A stretch of DNA of 20,176 nucleotides from Goniomonas avonlea (Eukaryota; Cryptophyceae; Goniomonadida; Goniomonadaceae). The number at the start of each line of letters is the position of its first letter. Position 1 is the stretch's first letter. Location of the stretch: positions 1-20,176 of the forward strand of contig QUTJ01031802.1 of the NCBI GenBank assembly GCA_003573635.1, given 5' to 3'. Positions 1 through 12,300 of the stretch are shown here, in pieces. The notes beneath the pieces are model-generated. The model did not search any database, was not told the DNA's origin, and saw only the letters and a program-made list of their open reading frames with translations. A program made the position numbers and the translations under genes.

Positions 1-184
1 CCTCTCCTCCCTCTTTCCTCTGTTTCGTCTCCCCTTGTTGGCGTCAACACGCGTCCCCCCTCCCCGTTGCTTCTCGCTCTGCTTCTGCCTCTGTTTCGAC
101 TCCCTTTGTTGGCATGATCACAGAAGCACGCCCCCCCCTTCTCCCTCCGCTGTCCGTCTCCCTTTCCTGTGTTGGCATGTGCAG
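1..184 (+). other. Pyrimidine-rich non-coding sequence, probable 3' part of an intron
   Basis: This stretch is dominated by C and T on the plus strand and shows no resemblance to the repeat modules, although one frame is open by chance. It ends in a pyrimidine tract and TGTGCAG, a plausible acceptor for the exon at 185. Its composition is the opposite of the two downstream introns, which are purine-rich. If the gene instead began in this window, this would be 5' flanking or leader sequence. I see no TATA box or other promoter element to support that. Confidence 0.5.
20..180 (+). repeat. Minisatellite-like array, three imperfect copies
   Basis: A core resembling CTGTTTCGTCTCCCTTTG followed by TTGGCRT occurs at about 20-44, 90-114 and 149-178. 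The copies are spaced roughly 70 and 60 bases apart, with C-rich filler between them. The third copy is the most diverged (CTGTCCGTCTC...). The copies lie in the presumed intron and do not match the coding repeats. Confidence 0.6.
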
Positions 185-355
185 CAAGTGACTGTTGTCC
201 TCCACCAGGTGTCGTTGGTCCAGCCACCAGTGAGTGCTGCTGCAGCTCCTATGGGGTCAGCTATTCTCTCTGCCTCGCTCGCACCACCAACGACCTGGAC
301 CGTGAAGACCATCACTGAGTCTTCCACTGTCCACGGCGCCTCCAACACTATTCAG
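185..355 (+). CDS. Coding exon (5' edge uncertain): tail of one repeat and start of unit 1
   Basis: Frame codons start at 185. The last 60 bases (from Trp at 296) encode the first 20 residues of unit 1, including the E-S-S motif and an N-T-I-Q strand that continues as V-T-V-K-P after the intron. Before the Trp, the run M-G-S-A-I-L-S-A matches the usual end of a repeat (compare the tails of units 4 and 11), so an earlier unit lies upstream. The donor is CAG|GTACGG at 355/356. I place the acceptor at TGTGCAG|CAA (184/185) because a pyrimidine tract precedes it and the text after it vaguely resembles a repeat tail (T-V-V-L ... P-V-S-A). Alternative AGs end at 208, 223, 230 and 245. An in-frame ATG at 251 exists, but it aligns with the conserved Met near residue 122 of every unit, so it is probably internal. 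Confidence 0.65.
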
Positions 356-3300
356 GTACGGGGAACGGGGCAGAGATCGGGAGCAACAGAGGCGGCGAGA
401 CTGGGTGAAAGAGGGAGAGACATTGAAAGGGAAGGGAGGACAAACGAGAGGCAGGAAGCGAGGGAAAGGGCAGGGATTCTCGCAACAGCGATAGGATTCT
501 CTGACCCACGCCGCAGGTGACCGTCAAACCGTGTGCGGCACTCGGCGAGGGAGACAAGATCTCTGTCACCGGCCTCACAGGGACACAGACTCCGGACGGC
601 ACCCTCACCGTCACAGGCACCCACGCTGCCGTCTTCGGCTCCACTGGGGCCTGGACTCAGAGCACGGGCACTCTCGTGCTCACGGTGGCGAGCGGGCAGA
701 GCGTCGGCAACGGTGCCGACTCCGTGTTCGCGGTCGCCTTGGTGAACCCCGGCGCAGCGCAGACCGCCGTTGTGCCAAGCATGTCAGCCACGGGCAACGT
801 GCCCATTGCGCCGACGGCCCTGACTGCGGTGCTGGGGGCTGCGACCGCGCCTGCTGCGACGTGGACTGTGTGGTCGAGCGCGGAGACCCACACGACACAG
901 AGCGCGGCCAACAGTGTCACGCTCACTCTGCGGCCGAGCGTGGCGCTGGCTGCAAACGACAAGGTGACAATCGCGGGCTTGACGGGGACACAGACGCCGG
1001 ACAAGACCGACCTTGCGGTAACGGGCGACGGAGGTGTTTTTGGTGGCAAGGGCGCGTGGACGCAGGCCACAGGGACTCTCATTTTGACGGCGGCGCTGCC
1101 GGTGCCGAGCGGCTCGGACACCGTCGTGACGATTATCGTCGTGAACAAAGCGTGGGCGCAGGCTTCGGTCACCCCGCGCGTCTGGGCCACGGGGGCCAAC
1201 CCCATCATGGCTGTAAACATGGTGTCGTCGCTGCTGTCTGCCAGTGTGGCTGCAGCCTCGTGGACCACCAAAAGTAACTCTGAGAGTTCCACCGTGCGTG
1301 GCGGCTACAACACTCTGACGTTCACGGTTCGGCCCGGAGTTCCGCTCCCCGCTGGTGCTCGCCTGACAGTAGCTGGGCTGACTGGGAGTCAGACTGTGGA
1401 CAACGCAACGATGGCGGTAGCCGCCGCAAACGCTGCGCTGTTCGGGAGCTCGGGGGCGTGGACGCAGAGCACGGGCACTCTGCTTTTGACCGTGGCCATG
1501 GGCCAGACCGTGAGCAGCTCAACCGACTCTGTCTTTTCCATTATCCTTCGAAACGCTGCCACGACGCAGGTGGCAGTGACGCCGACACTCACAGCCACCG
1601 GCAAGTACCCTGTGGCGTCTGCTGCCATGGCCAGCTCTGTGCTTGCGTCAAGCACCGCGCAGACCGCGACGTGGACCACCTCGACTGTCGGTGAGAGCTC
1701 GACGACGCAGGGCGCTTTCAACACCCTGACCTTTTCTCTGAGGCCGAGCTTGGTGCTGCCGACGCTGGATCAGATCACCATCGCGGGGTTGACGGGCACC
1801 CAGACGGCGGACAACTCACAACTGCCAGTGAGTGGGGCGGGCGCAGCAATCTTCGGCAACACGGGCGCCTGGACCCAGAACACGGGCACGCTGACGCTGA
1901 CAGTGTTCTTCCGCCAGACCGTGAGCATCACGGCCGACACAGTGGTGTCGATTCGCGTCACCAACAAAGCCACTGCTCAAGGAGCCGTCACGCCGTCTGT
2001 GTCCGCAACGGGCTTCACTCCCATTGCTGCCACCGCGATGGGCTCAGTTCTTGCTGCCGGCACGGCGCCCACAGCCACGTGGACAACAAAGCTTGCCCGG
2101 CAGACCTCCTCCATGCAGTCTGCGGCGAACACTCTCACCTTCCTTCTGCGACCGAGCTCCACCCTGCTGGTTGGGGACTCCATCACTGTTGCTGGACTCA
2201 CAGGCTCACAGACCCCCGATTCTGCCAGCCTGGCCCTGTCTGGCTCTCATGCCTCCGCGTTCGGCTCGAGCGCGGTCTGGACTGCAAACACCGGGACGCT
2301 GGTGCTCACCGCTACTGCAGCCAACGTTTCAGCCGCGACAGATACCGTAGTGTCGGTGCGGCTCATCAACAAAGCAGCGGCGCAGGCTGCGACGGCCCCA
2401 ACGCTCGCCGCGTCCGGCAGTGTGGCCATCGCTGCTGCCGCTCTGACAATCTCGAACGCTCTTGCAGCGGCAGGCGCCGGCCCGCACTCCTGGACGACCA
2501 AGACGGTCTCCGAGTCTACCACTGTCCGTGGCGCTCTCAACTCTCTCACCTTTGAGCTGACGCCGACGGAGCCTCTGCGCGTCGGCGATCGGGTCACCGT
2601 CGCCGGCCTGACCGGCACCCAGACCGCTGACAACGCGGCGTTGCCGGTGTATCGCTATTCGCCTTGGTATCACGAGCGAGCGCCGGAGTTTGACGGGTCT
2701 GGCGCCTGGGTCCAGAACACGGGCACCCTTGTGCTGATTGTGCGGACGCCTACGGTGTCCTCTGTCAAGTTTACCATCAAGGTCGCCAACAGCGACGCAA
2801 CCAGCGTCGCCGTCACGCCCACTGTCGCCGTGTCTGGCGCGAGCCCGGTGCCGTCCGTGTCCTTGGTCGGGACGGTCCTCAGTGCCGCAACGGCGCCTGC
2901 TGCGACATGGACAATAGCTACTGTTGCGGAGACCTCCACCGTTAAGGGCGGGAACAACGTGCTCAGGTTTGATTTCAAGCCGAGCGTTGCGCTCTCGGGG
3001 CACAACGAAAAGGGACAGGGCCAGATCACCATCACTGGTTTGACGGGAACGCTCACGCCTGACGCCTCGGCCGTTTCCCTGGGGGGCAAGGGGTGCTCTC
3101 TCTACGGTTGCGCAGGGCAGTGGACCCAGAACACTGGCACGCTGGTGCTGAGCGTGCTCCACGACCTCACGGTCAACACAACCACAACGCACCAAGTCGA
3201 GCTCACTGTCCGGAACAGCGTCGGGGCCCCTGCTGCCGTGACGCCGACCATCCGCGCCACCGGCTCCACCTCCGTCCTCAGCACCACCATGGGCACGGCC

Positions 3301-6300
3301 GTCCTCGGTGCCGCGAGCGCTCAGACCAACACCTGGGCCTCCAAGATCGTGGCGGAGAGCTCCGCTCTGCGGGCGGGGTCGAACACGCTGACGTTCACGA
3401 TCCGACCCGCCTCGGTCCTGGCCGCTGCCGATGCCCTCACCATTGCGGGTTTGACGGGGACCCAGACTGGCGGGACCTCCCTCGCTGTTTCGGGTACCGT
3501 GTTCGGTAGCACCGGGGCCTGGACGCAGAACACCGGCACGCTGGTGCTGACCGTTGCCGCAGGGCAGACGCTGCCTGCGGGCACCGACACCGTTGTCACA
3601 GCGGTCGTGGTGAACAACGCCGCGGGGCAAGGCGCAGTCACTCCCACCCTCGCCGCCTCTGGCTCCGCGCCCATCGCGGCCTCCCCGATGAGCACTTCGG
3701 TCCTTGCTGCCGGCACCCCGCAGACAGCCACCTGGACCACGAGGACAGTTGCCGAGTCCTCCCTTGTGCGCGGTGCACTCAACACTCTGACCTTCTACGT
3801 CCAGCCGTCCGCCTCTCTGGGGCCCGGGTCTAAGGTCACAATCCAGGGTCTTACTGGAAGCCAGACGGCAGACTCAACTGCCATTTCCATTTGGGAGCTC
3901 CAGGCAACCGTGTTTTCAGGCACTGGCGCATGGACCCAAAACACCGGGACTTTGGTTCTCACTGTGGGGACCGGGCGTTCGCTGGCCAACTCCGCCCCAA
4001 CTGGGTTCCGGCTCCTTTTGCAAAATCCCGGGGCGACACAAGCCGCTGTCACCGCGACAATCTCAGCCTCCGGCGACGCTGGCATCTTGGCGGTGGCGTT
4101 CACGAGCGCGACTGTCCTGTCTGCCGCCACAGCCGAAACGGCAACGTGGGCTGAGAAGGTGAACTGTGAGAGCTCGTCGACGCAGGGTGCTTTCAACACG
4201 CTGACGTTCCGCGTCAAGCCCACGGCAGCGCTCTCTTTCGGCGACCAGGTGACCATCAAGGGTCTTACGGGGTCGTCAGCGCCCCCCAGCACCTCGAGTC
4301 TGGCACTGGGCGATTCCCACCACGGCGTGTTCAATGGCACAGGTGACTGGACTCAGAACACCGGGACTCTCGTCCTCACCGTCGCCTTCGGCCAGTCCGT
4401 CGGGACGGTCAACACGACCGTGTTCTCGATCACCCTGACCAACAAGGTGGCGTCGCAGGCCGCCGTCACGCCGACCCTCTCCGCGACCGGCTCTTCCCCT
4501 ATCGCTGCGGTCGCCATGACCGCCACTGTTTTGGGGGCTGCTGGCGCCGTGACCAACACGTGGACGAAGAAGACCAACGCTGAGGCGACGGCAGTCCGTG
4601 GCGCAGCCAACGCTCTCACCTTCACCCTGCGCCCCGTGTTTCCCCTGTCTGCTGGGGACCAGGTCACCATTTCGGTGCTCACAGGCACCCAGACTCCGAC
4701 CTCTGCCGCGTTGCCACTGAATGGAACCGGGGCGGCTGTCTTTGGCTCCACTGGAGTCTGGACGCAGAACACCGGCACGCTGCTCCTGACGGTTGCGACA
4801 GCCGTCTCCTCGTCCACAGGTGTGTTTGGTTGTCGATAGGATCTAGAGATTGGATAGGATGGAGGGCAGAGGGTGAAAGAATAGAATGCCTTCGGATAGG
4901 GGGAGGAGACGGGAGATGAGCGAGGAGGAGAGGTTGGGCGAGGGGGGTCCAGGGGCGGGGGGAGAGGCGGGGCAGGGGAGCGTTATCTGACTGAAGCGCA
5001 GACACTGTGCTCGTTGTGAACCTCATCAACAATGCTGCGGGACAAGCTGCCGTCACGCCGACCATCTCTGCGACCGGGTCAAGCCCGACGGCGCCGGAAG
5101 CAATGGGCACTGCGTTCCTCGCTGCTGCCACCGCTCCGACTGCGACGTGGCTGGTGCGAGCCTGCGACCAAACGTCCATCACCCGTGACGCTGACGTCAC
5201 GATCCGACTCACTCTTCGACCAAGCTCCCCAATGACTGCTGGGGACCACGTTAGTGTCGTAGGTTTGACCGGAACGCAAGCGGCTAGCAATGCCACGTTT
5301 CCGCTCACTGTGGCTTCGGGGAGTTTCGCGAGCACGGGCGTGTGGACGCAAGACACCGGGTCGATGGTCCTCACCGTTGCGCCGGGCGGGACTGTGTCGA
5401 GCGCCGCGGACACGATTGTGTCGTTCACGCTCATCAACAAGGCGTCGGCTCAAACCGCAGTGACACCCACTGCCGCAGCGACCGGGACTGTTCCCATCGT
5501 CGCGGCTCCGTTGTGGGCATCCATTCTCGGGGCCAGTGTCGCGCCTGTCAGTGTGTGGACCACGGCGACTGTGGCCGAAAGCAGGACGTTGCAGGGTGCC
5601 GACAACACTCTGACATTCACCCTGCGGCCTTCCCTTGCCATGGTGGCTACCGACAAGATCACTGTGACTGGCTTGACAGGCACGCAGACGACAACCACCG
5701 CCACGCTCGCTGTGACAGACACAGCTGCGCAGTTTGGTGGCACCGCCGCCTGGACGCAAAACACAGGCAGCTTGGTGCTGACCGTGGGCACGAGCGTGGC
5801 GAACAACGCTGACAGCATCTTCTCGTTTGTCTTGACCAACAGGGGTGCCGCGCAGCAGGCCGTCGCTGTCTCCGTCTCTGCGTCCGGCTCTGCGCCTGTC
5901 CTCTCCACCGTGTGCGCCCAGACTGTCCTCTCAGCGTCTGGAGCCCCCACGGCCACCTGGACAACTCGCACTGTGTACGAGTCATCAACTGTTCGGGGCG
6001 CCGCGAATACCATCACCGTGACGATGCAGCCGAGTGCTGCACTGAGCGCGATGGACAAAGTTACGATCGCAGGACTGACAGGGACGCTGACTCCGGACTC
6101 CACGAGCTTGCCTGTGACCGACGCGACGCCAATCTTTGACGCGGCCAACTCGTGGACACAGAACACCGGCACGCTCGTGCTGACAGTCAAGACCGGACAG
6201 TCGGTTGTGAGCAACGCCGGCACGGTGGTTGCCTTCTCGCTCATTAACAAGGTCACGTCGCAAACAGCGCCGACCCCGACCATCTCGGCAACAGGTGCCA

Positions 6301-9300
6301 GCCCCGTCCCGGCTGCCGCGATGAGCACGGCTGTGTTGGGCGCGGCCACGGTGCCGACCGCAGTCTGGCTGGTCAAGAAAAACCTCGAGAGCTCGACTAT
6401 GCAGGGCGCGCTGAACACCCTCAAGTTCACAATCCGGCCCAGTGTTGCTCTCGCAGTTGGGGATGTGGTGACCGTTTCGAGTCTGACCGGCACGCAAGTC
6501 CCTGACAACGCGGCACTGACCGTCACAGACTCTGGCACGCAGTTCACGAGCACGGGCGCATGGACGCAGAGTTCCGGCACTCTCGTCTTGACCGCACGAA
6601 CCTCGGTTCTGAGCTCTGCCGACTGCGTCTTCTCGATTGTTGTCACCAACGCAATGGCGCGTTCCAACGGCGCGACGCCGATCGTCTCGGCGAGTGGCTC
6701 GACACCTGTGGCTCCGTCCCCCATGCAGTGGACCAACATGCTGGGCTCGCAAGGGCGGCGCTATGCTCGCTGGACGACGGCTGTGGTGGCTGAGTCCACC
6801 ACAGTTGCTGGGGCCCTCAATACGCTCACGTTCACTCTGAGACCCAGCGTGGCTCTGACCTATGGGTGCAAGGTGACCTTGGCTGGGCTGACCGGGTCGC
6901 TAACTGCCGACGTTGCGGATCATCAGGGCGTGGCATTTCCCGGTACTCTTTTTGAGTCTCCGTCGCGTCCCTGGGTCCGAAACACCGGCACGCTCGTGCT
7001 CACTGTGAAGAGTGCGCAGACGATCCCGTCAGGTTCAGACACGATCGTCACGATCCCTCTCTACAACGCCCACACGCCGCAAACCCCTGTGCTCCCGCTC
7101 ATCTCTGCGAGTGGCCCCAGTCCCATTTTGCCGACCGCGGCCTCCCAAGGAGTCCTCGGTGCTTCGGGATCACCGTGGATTTTGTGGACAACCCAGGTGG
7201 TGCACGAGAGCTCCACTCTGCAGTACTCGCTCAACACCCTCACCTTCACTATTCGGCCAGGTGGCGGCCTGAACGCCGGGGAGAAGGTCACGATTTCCGG
7301 CTTGACAGGGACCAGGACTCCGGACCGAACCGATCTCCCGATCTCCGGCGTCGTCGTGTTCGGGTCCGCGGCCGCTTGGACGCAGGACACGGGAACCCTG
7401 GTTCTGACCGTCGACGGCGGTCAGCTTGTCGCGAGCGGGGTGGACACTGTGTTCTCAGTCGCTCTCACGAACAGTGGCTCGGCCCAGGCCCCGGTCACCC
7501 CAACCGTATCGGCGCAGGGTCTCATTCCAATTGCCAAGGCTGCGATGGACAAGGCTGTGCTTGGCGCGACAACGGCAACAGGCTTGGCGACCTGGACAAC
7601 CAAGTCTGTCTCCGAGGCGTCGGTGGTTCAAGGCGCGTATAACTTAGTGACACTTGTGCTGCGCCCGACGGCTGCGCTCGCTGCGACGAGCACCGTGACC
7701 CTGTCTGGGCTGACGGGGTCCCTGACGCAAGACTCGACGGCCTTGACGGTGACCGAAGCAGCGAGTATCTTCGGGGCCGCTGGTGTGTGGACCCGGTCCT
7801 CCGGCACGCTGGTGCTCACTGTTGCGTCCGGCAAGACAGTCGTCAGCACCGGGGACACCACCGTGACGTTCACCTTGCTCAACGACGTCGTCCCCCACGA
7901 CCCTGTAACAGCAATTCTGTCAGCGACGGCCAACGCCGCGATTCTGCCTGTCGCGGTGTCAGGTACCGTTCTCGCCTGCAGTACCGCTGCCTCGAATTTG
8001 TGGACGACGTTGCTGAACGCGGAGAGCTCATCCACTCAGGGAGCCGTCAACACTGTGACTTTCACCATCCGGCCCTCGGTGGCCTTGGCTGCCAACGACA
8101 AGGTTGTGATCACTGGGCTGACCGGCACGCAGACGCCTGACAACACCAACCTGGCGGTCACGGACGCCGGCGCTGTCTTCGCCACAACGGGGCGCAGCTG
8201 GACAAAAAACACTGGCACTCTCGTGCTCACTGCCGCGGGCGCTGTGCCCAATAACGCCGACACCGTGATTTCTGTCGGCCTGACCAACCCTGCCTCGCCG
8301 CAGTCGACGCGCGTCCCGTGGGTTGCAGCGTGGGGCACCCAGCCCATCCTCTCTGTACCGACGCCCACTCTGATTTTAGGCGCGGCAGGCCAGCCCCTCG
8401 CTCGCTGGACCACCCAAACCTCCGCCGAGAGCTCTGCCAAACAGGGCGCTTTCAACACTCTGTCGTTTACCTTCCGCCCCAACGCCGCGCTGGCTGCCAA
8501 CGACAAGATCACTGTCTCAGGACTCACTGGCTCGCAGACGCTCGACTCATCTTCGATCGCTGTCGGTGACGTTGGGGGGCAATTCAGCTCGGCTGGGGTC
8601 TGGACGCAGAACACTGGAACCCTCGTTCTGACCGTGGCGACGAGTGTGCTGTCCTCGGCCGACAGCGTCGTCACGCTGGTTCTGATGAACAAGGGGAGTG
8701 CGCAGACTGCCGTGCTGCCTGTGGCCTCGGCGTCTGGCACGATGCCCATTGCTGCGCGGTCGATGTCCACCGCAGTGCTGGGAGCCGGCACAGCCTCCAC
8801 GGAGTCCTGGACAGTTAAAACCGACGCCGAGTCTTCCACAATCCGCGGCGCGTTCAGCACAATCACCCTCACCCTGCGCCCTTCAACTGCAGTCCCCGCA
8901 GGTGACAAGGTCACTGTCTCAGGCTTGACAGGCACTTTGACTCCTGACAACACCGCCCTGCCCGTGACCTCCCCTGGAACGATTTTTGACGCGACGGCCC
9001 CGTGGGTGCAGAAGACGGGGACGCTGGTCCTGACGGTCAAGACCGGGTTCACCATCGTCAACAGCGGGGACACTGTTGTGTCCTTCGTCCTCACAAACCC
9101 CATTTCGGGACAGACGGCGGTGACGCCCACCGTCTCCGCAACGGGTGCAAACCCGATCGCGGCAGTGGCGATGGACTCTGCAATCCTCGGGGCGGCAACT
9201 GCTCCGACGGCGACCTGGACAACCAAGTCTGTTGCTGAGTCCTCGCTGCTGCAGTATGCTTTCAACACCCTCACTCTCACCCTCCGCCCCTCGGTCGCTC

Positions 9301-12300
9301 TGGCTGCTGGGGACACCGTCACGGTGTCCGGGCTGACTGGAACACAGACCGAGGACAGCACGGCACTGCCTGTGTCGCAAGCGGCCAATATCTTCGGTGT
9401 GGCTGGCGCCTCGTGGACCAGGAACACCGGCACGTTGGTGCTCACCGCGGCTCTGGCGGTGCCAAACAACGCCGACACAGTCCTTACCGTTTCACTCATA
9501 AATAAGGCGCTTTCGCAGCCGGCCGTGACTCCCGCAGTCTCTGCTGGTGGCTCTAGCCCGATTGCCGCTGCGGCCATGAGTGCGCCAGCGCTCTCCGCGA
9601 GTTTGTCCTCCAAGGCGACCTGGCTCAGCAAGACCATCGCAGAGTCTTCGCAGCTCCAGGGAGGCGCCAACACGCTCACAATGTCGCTCAGGCCCAGCCG
9701 GGCTCTAGTTGCCGGCACCATGATCACAGTGCAAGGCCTGCTTGGGTCGCAGACAACCGACCAGACCAACCTTGCGGTGGTTGATTCCGGCCTCTTCGGC
9801 GGTGTCGCCAAGTGGACTCAGGCCTCAGGCACCCTCATTCTGACCGTCGCAGCCTCGCAGTCAGTTACGAACGTGGCCGACACAGTCGTGTCCCTCACAC
9901 TGCTCAACCCCCTTGGGGCCCAGGCTAGCGCTGCCGCGCCCATTGTCTTTGCGACAGGGAGCAGCCCGATCCCACCGCAGTCTATGTCCGCGCCTGTGCT
10001 CGCCGCGGCCTCCGTCCCCACCACCATTTGGACCACGAAAGCTGTCGGAGAGTCGTCGACGACCAAAGGCCTGTTCAATACGCTGACGTTCACGCTGCGC
10101 CCGAGCGTGGCCCTCCCTGCTGGCGACCTGGTCACCATTTCCGGCCTCACTGGGACGCAGACCGTGGACAAAACCGATCTAGCAGTGGGCGGCGCAGCGG
10201 CGGGCCTGTTCAACAGCAAGGGCGGCTGGACGCAGAACACCGGGTCCCTGGTCTTGACTGTCCTGGCGGGCCAGACGGTTGTCAGCTCGAGCGACAGTGT
10301 CTTCACGGTCATCCTGACCAACCCCTTCGTGTCTCAAGCGCAGGTCCAGCCTACGGTTGTTGTCTCAGGCGGCACCCCGATCGCGATGGCCGTGATTCCA
10401 CCTGCTGTGCTCGGGGCCTCTGGTGAGTCGCTGAATCGATGGGTCTCGATTGCGGTCGCCGAGAGCTCAACCAGGCAGGGAGCCACAAACACGCTGGTTT
10501 TCACCCTGAAACCGAGCGTCGCGCTCACTGCGGGCGATCGGGTGACTATCACAGGCCTGGTCGGCACACAAACCCCGGATGCGACGGCGGCCGTGATTGG
10601 CGGAGCCGGCGCTGGCGTCTTTAACACGCAGGGTGTTTGGACGCAGAGCACCGGCACGCTGGTTCTGACGGTGTTAACGGGGCAAACGGTGCCCACGGGG
10701 GCGGACACGGTTGTGTCCCTCACTGTGCTGAACCGCAACACTCCTGTCGAGGACGCAGTGCTGCGTGTCCCAGTCATCACCGCAACCGGCGCCAACCCAA
10801 TCGCCTCAGTCTCCATGGGCACCTCTGTTCTGGGTGCGTCTGGCATGCCAACCGCAGTTTGGACGACGGCGCACGTGTCAGAGAGCACCATGGTGCGAGG
10901 CGCCGCCAACACGCTGACGTTCACCATCCGGCCCTCTGCGGACCTCTCTGCGTCGCACACGGTCACCATTCAAGGACTGACTGGGACTCAGTCCGCCGAC
11001 TCTGCCGTGTTCCCGGTCGTGCAGGCGACCTCCATCTTTCCTGCTGCCGGCAGCGCCTGGACCCAGGCGACCGGAACTCTGGTCCTGACCGTGGCTTCCA
11101 CCAAGACTGTGTCCTCGGCCTCCGACACGGTGTTCACCATCGTCGTCATCAATTCGTGGTCTGCGCGGTCCTCGGTGACGCCGTCCATACAGGCCGCCGG
11201 ACCTACGCAGCCCGTCGCTCTGAAGTATCTGTCCACTGGCATTCTGGGCGCCGTCACAAACGTCGGAATTCTCAGCTACGCCTCAGCCCCCTCTGCTACG
11301 TGGACCAAGGCGGTTGTCGCGGAGAGCTCCGTGATCAAGGGGCAGTGGAACACCCTCACCTTCACTCTGCAGCCCTCGGCTGCGCTTGGCAACGGCCACC
11401 TGGTCACCATCGCAGGGCTCACCGGCACTCAGACGGCGGATCTCAGCGGGATGACGCTGGCTGGCGCCGACAAGGGAGTGTTTGGCAACACGGCGGCGTG
11501 GACGCAGGCGACTGGCACGCTTGTGCTCACTGTGCTGTCGGGGCAGACCGTGTCGAGCTCAGCGGACACTGTCTTCTCTGTGACTGTGGCAAACAGCGGC
11601 GCGGCGCAGGCGGCAAGGACTCCGATTGTTGGAAACACCGGGCCGACTCCGATTGCTGCCTCGGCGATGAGTGCCGGCGTGCTCGGGGCCTCGGGTGCAC
11701 AGGGGATCGACATCACCACGTTGCTGAACGGCGAGAGTTCGACGGTTGCCGGCGCCTACAACACGCTGACGTTCACCATCAAGCCGTATGTGGCGACCGA
11801 ATGGTGGACTCCTGACGCCAACCGTATTATCGGCGGGGTTGCAGGTGACAAGGTCACAATCACAGGGTTGACTGGGTCGGCGACGCCGGACAATGCGGCC
11901 CTCACGGTCTCAGACGCTGGCGGCGTGTTCGGAACTGCGGGTGTCTGGACGCAATCTAGCGGAACCCTGGTGCTCACCATCGCGTCCGGTAAGGAGCTCT
12001 TGAACACCGGCAACACAGTGGTGACCACCACCCTCACCAACGGCTGGACCGCGCTGACGACAGCCAAGCCGACCGTTTTCATCACCGGTACGTTCCCGAC
12101 CCCGCCGCAGACGTCCAGCACCGCTGTCCTCTCGGCTGCCACTGCCCCCACGGCAACCTGGACTCTCAAGACCATCTCGGAGTCGTCCACCACGCAGGGC
12201 GCAACGAATCTCATCACGTGCTCGTTCACGCCGAGTGTCGCCATTTCCGCAGGCGCCAAGATCACCGTAATCGGCTTGACAGGAACGCAGACTCCTAGCA

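Larger units (their letters stand above)
296..5147 (+). repeat. Repeat units 1-11 (about 136-residue protein modules)
   Basis: Unit starts (first base of the anchor Trp codon): 296, 862, 1261, 1672, 2080, 2491, 2908, 3334, 3733, 4147, 4561. The next unit starts at 5148. Lengths in residues, with introns removed: 135, 133, 137, 136, 137, 139, 142, 133, 138, 138, 135. Typical positions are W1, E8-S-S, N17-T-L-T-F, R/K-P at 24-25, G-D at 32-33, V-T-I at 35-37, G-L-T-G at 39-42, D47, F near 60, W66-T-Q, T-G-T-L-V-L-T-V to about 77, D88-T-V, N97, A-V-T-P, A-T-G, P116-I and M122. The choice of Trp as unit start is arbitrary, and the true fold boundary may differ. Confidence 0.93.

Noticed and set aside
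251-253. ATG at 251 as the true start of the protein
   Set aside because: It aligns with the conserved Met near residue 122 of the modules, has repeat-tail sequence around it and no signal peptide after it. It is not fully excluded if the gene begins in this window.
35-520. Forward ORF of 161 residues with a TTG start, read as a separate gene
   Set aside because: Only 185-355 of it resembles the repeat protein. The left part is pyrimidine-rich low-complexity DNA and the right part runs into an intron.
8036-9811. Reverse-strand ORF of 591 residues
   Set aside because: It is a shadow of forward units 19-23. It does not persist as an open frame along the array, whereas the forward frame is open for over 15 kb.
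10637-11815. Forward ORF of 392 residues in another frame
   Set aside because: It is out of frame with the repeat protein and has an unlikely composition (very rich in Arg, His, Cys and Gly). It is a frame-shifted reading of units 25-28.
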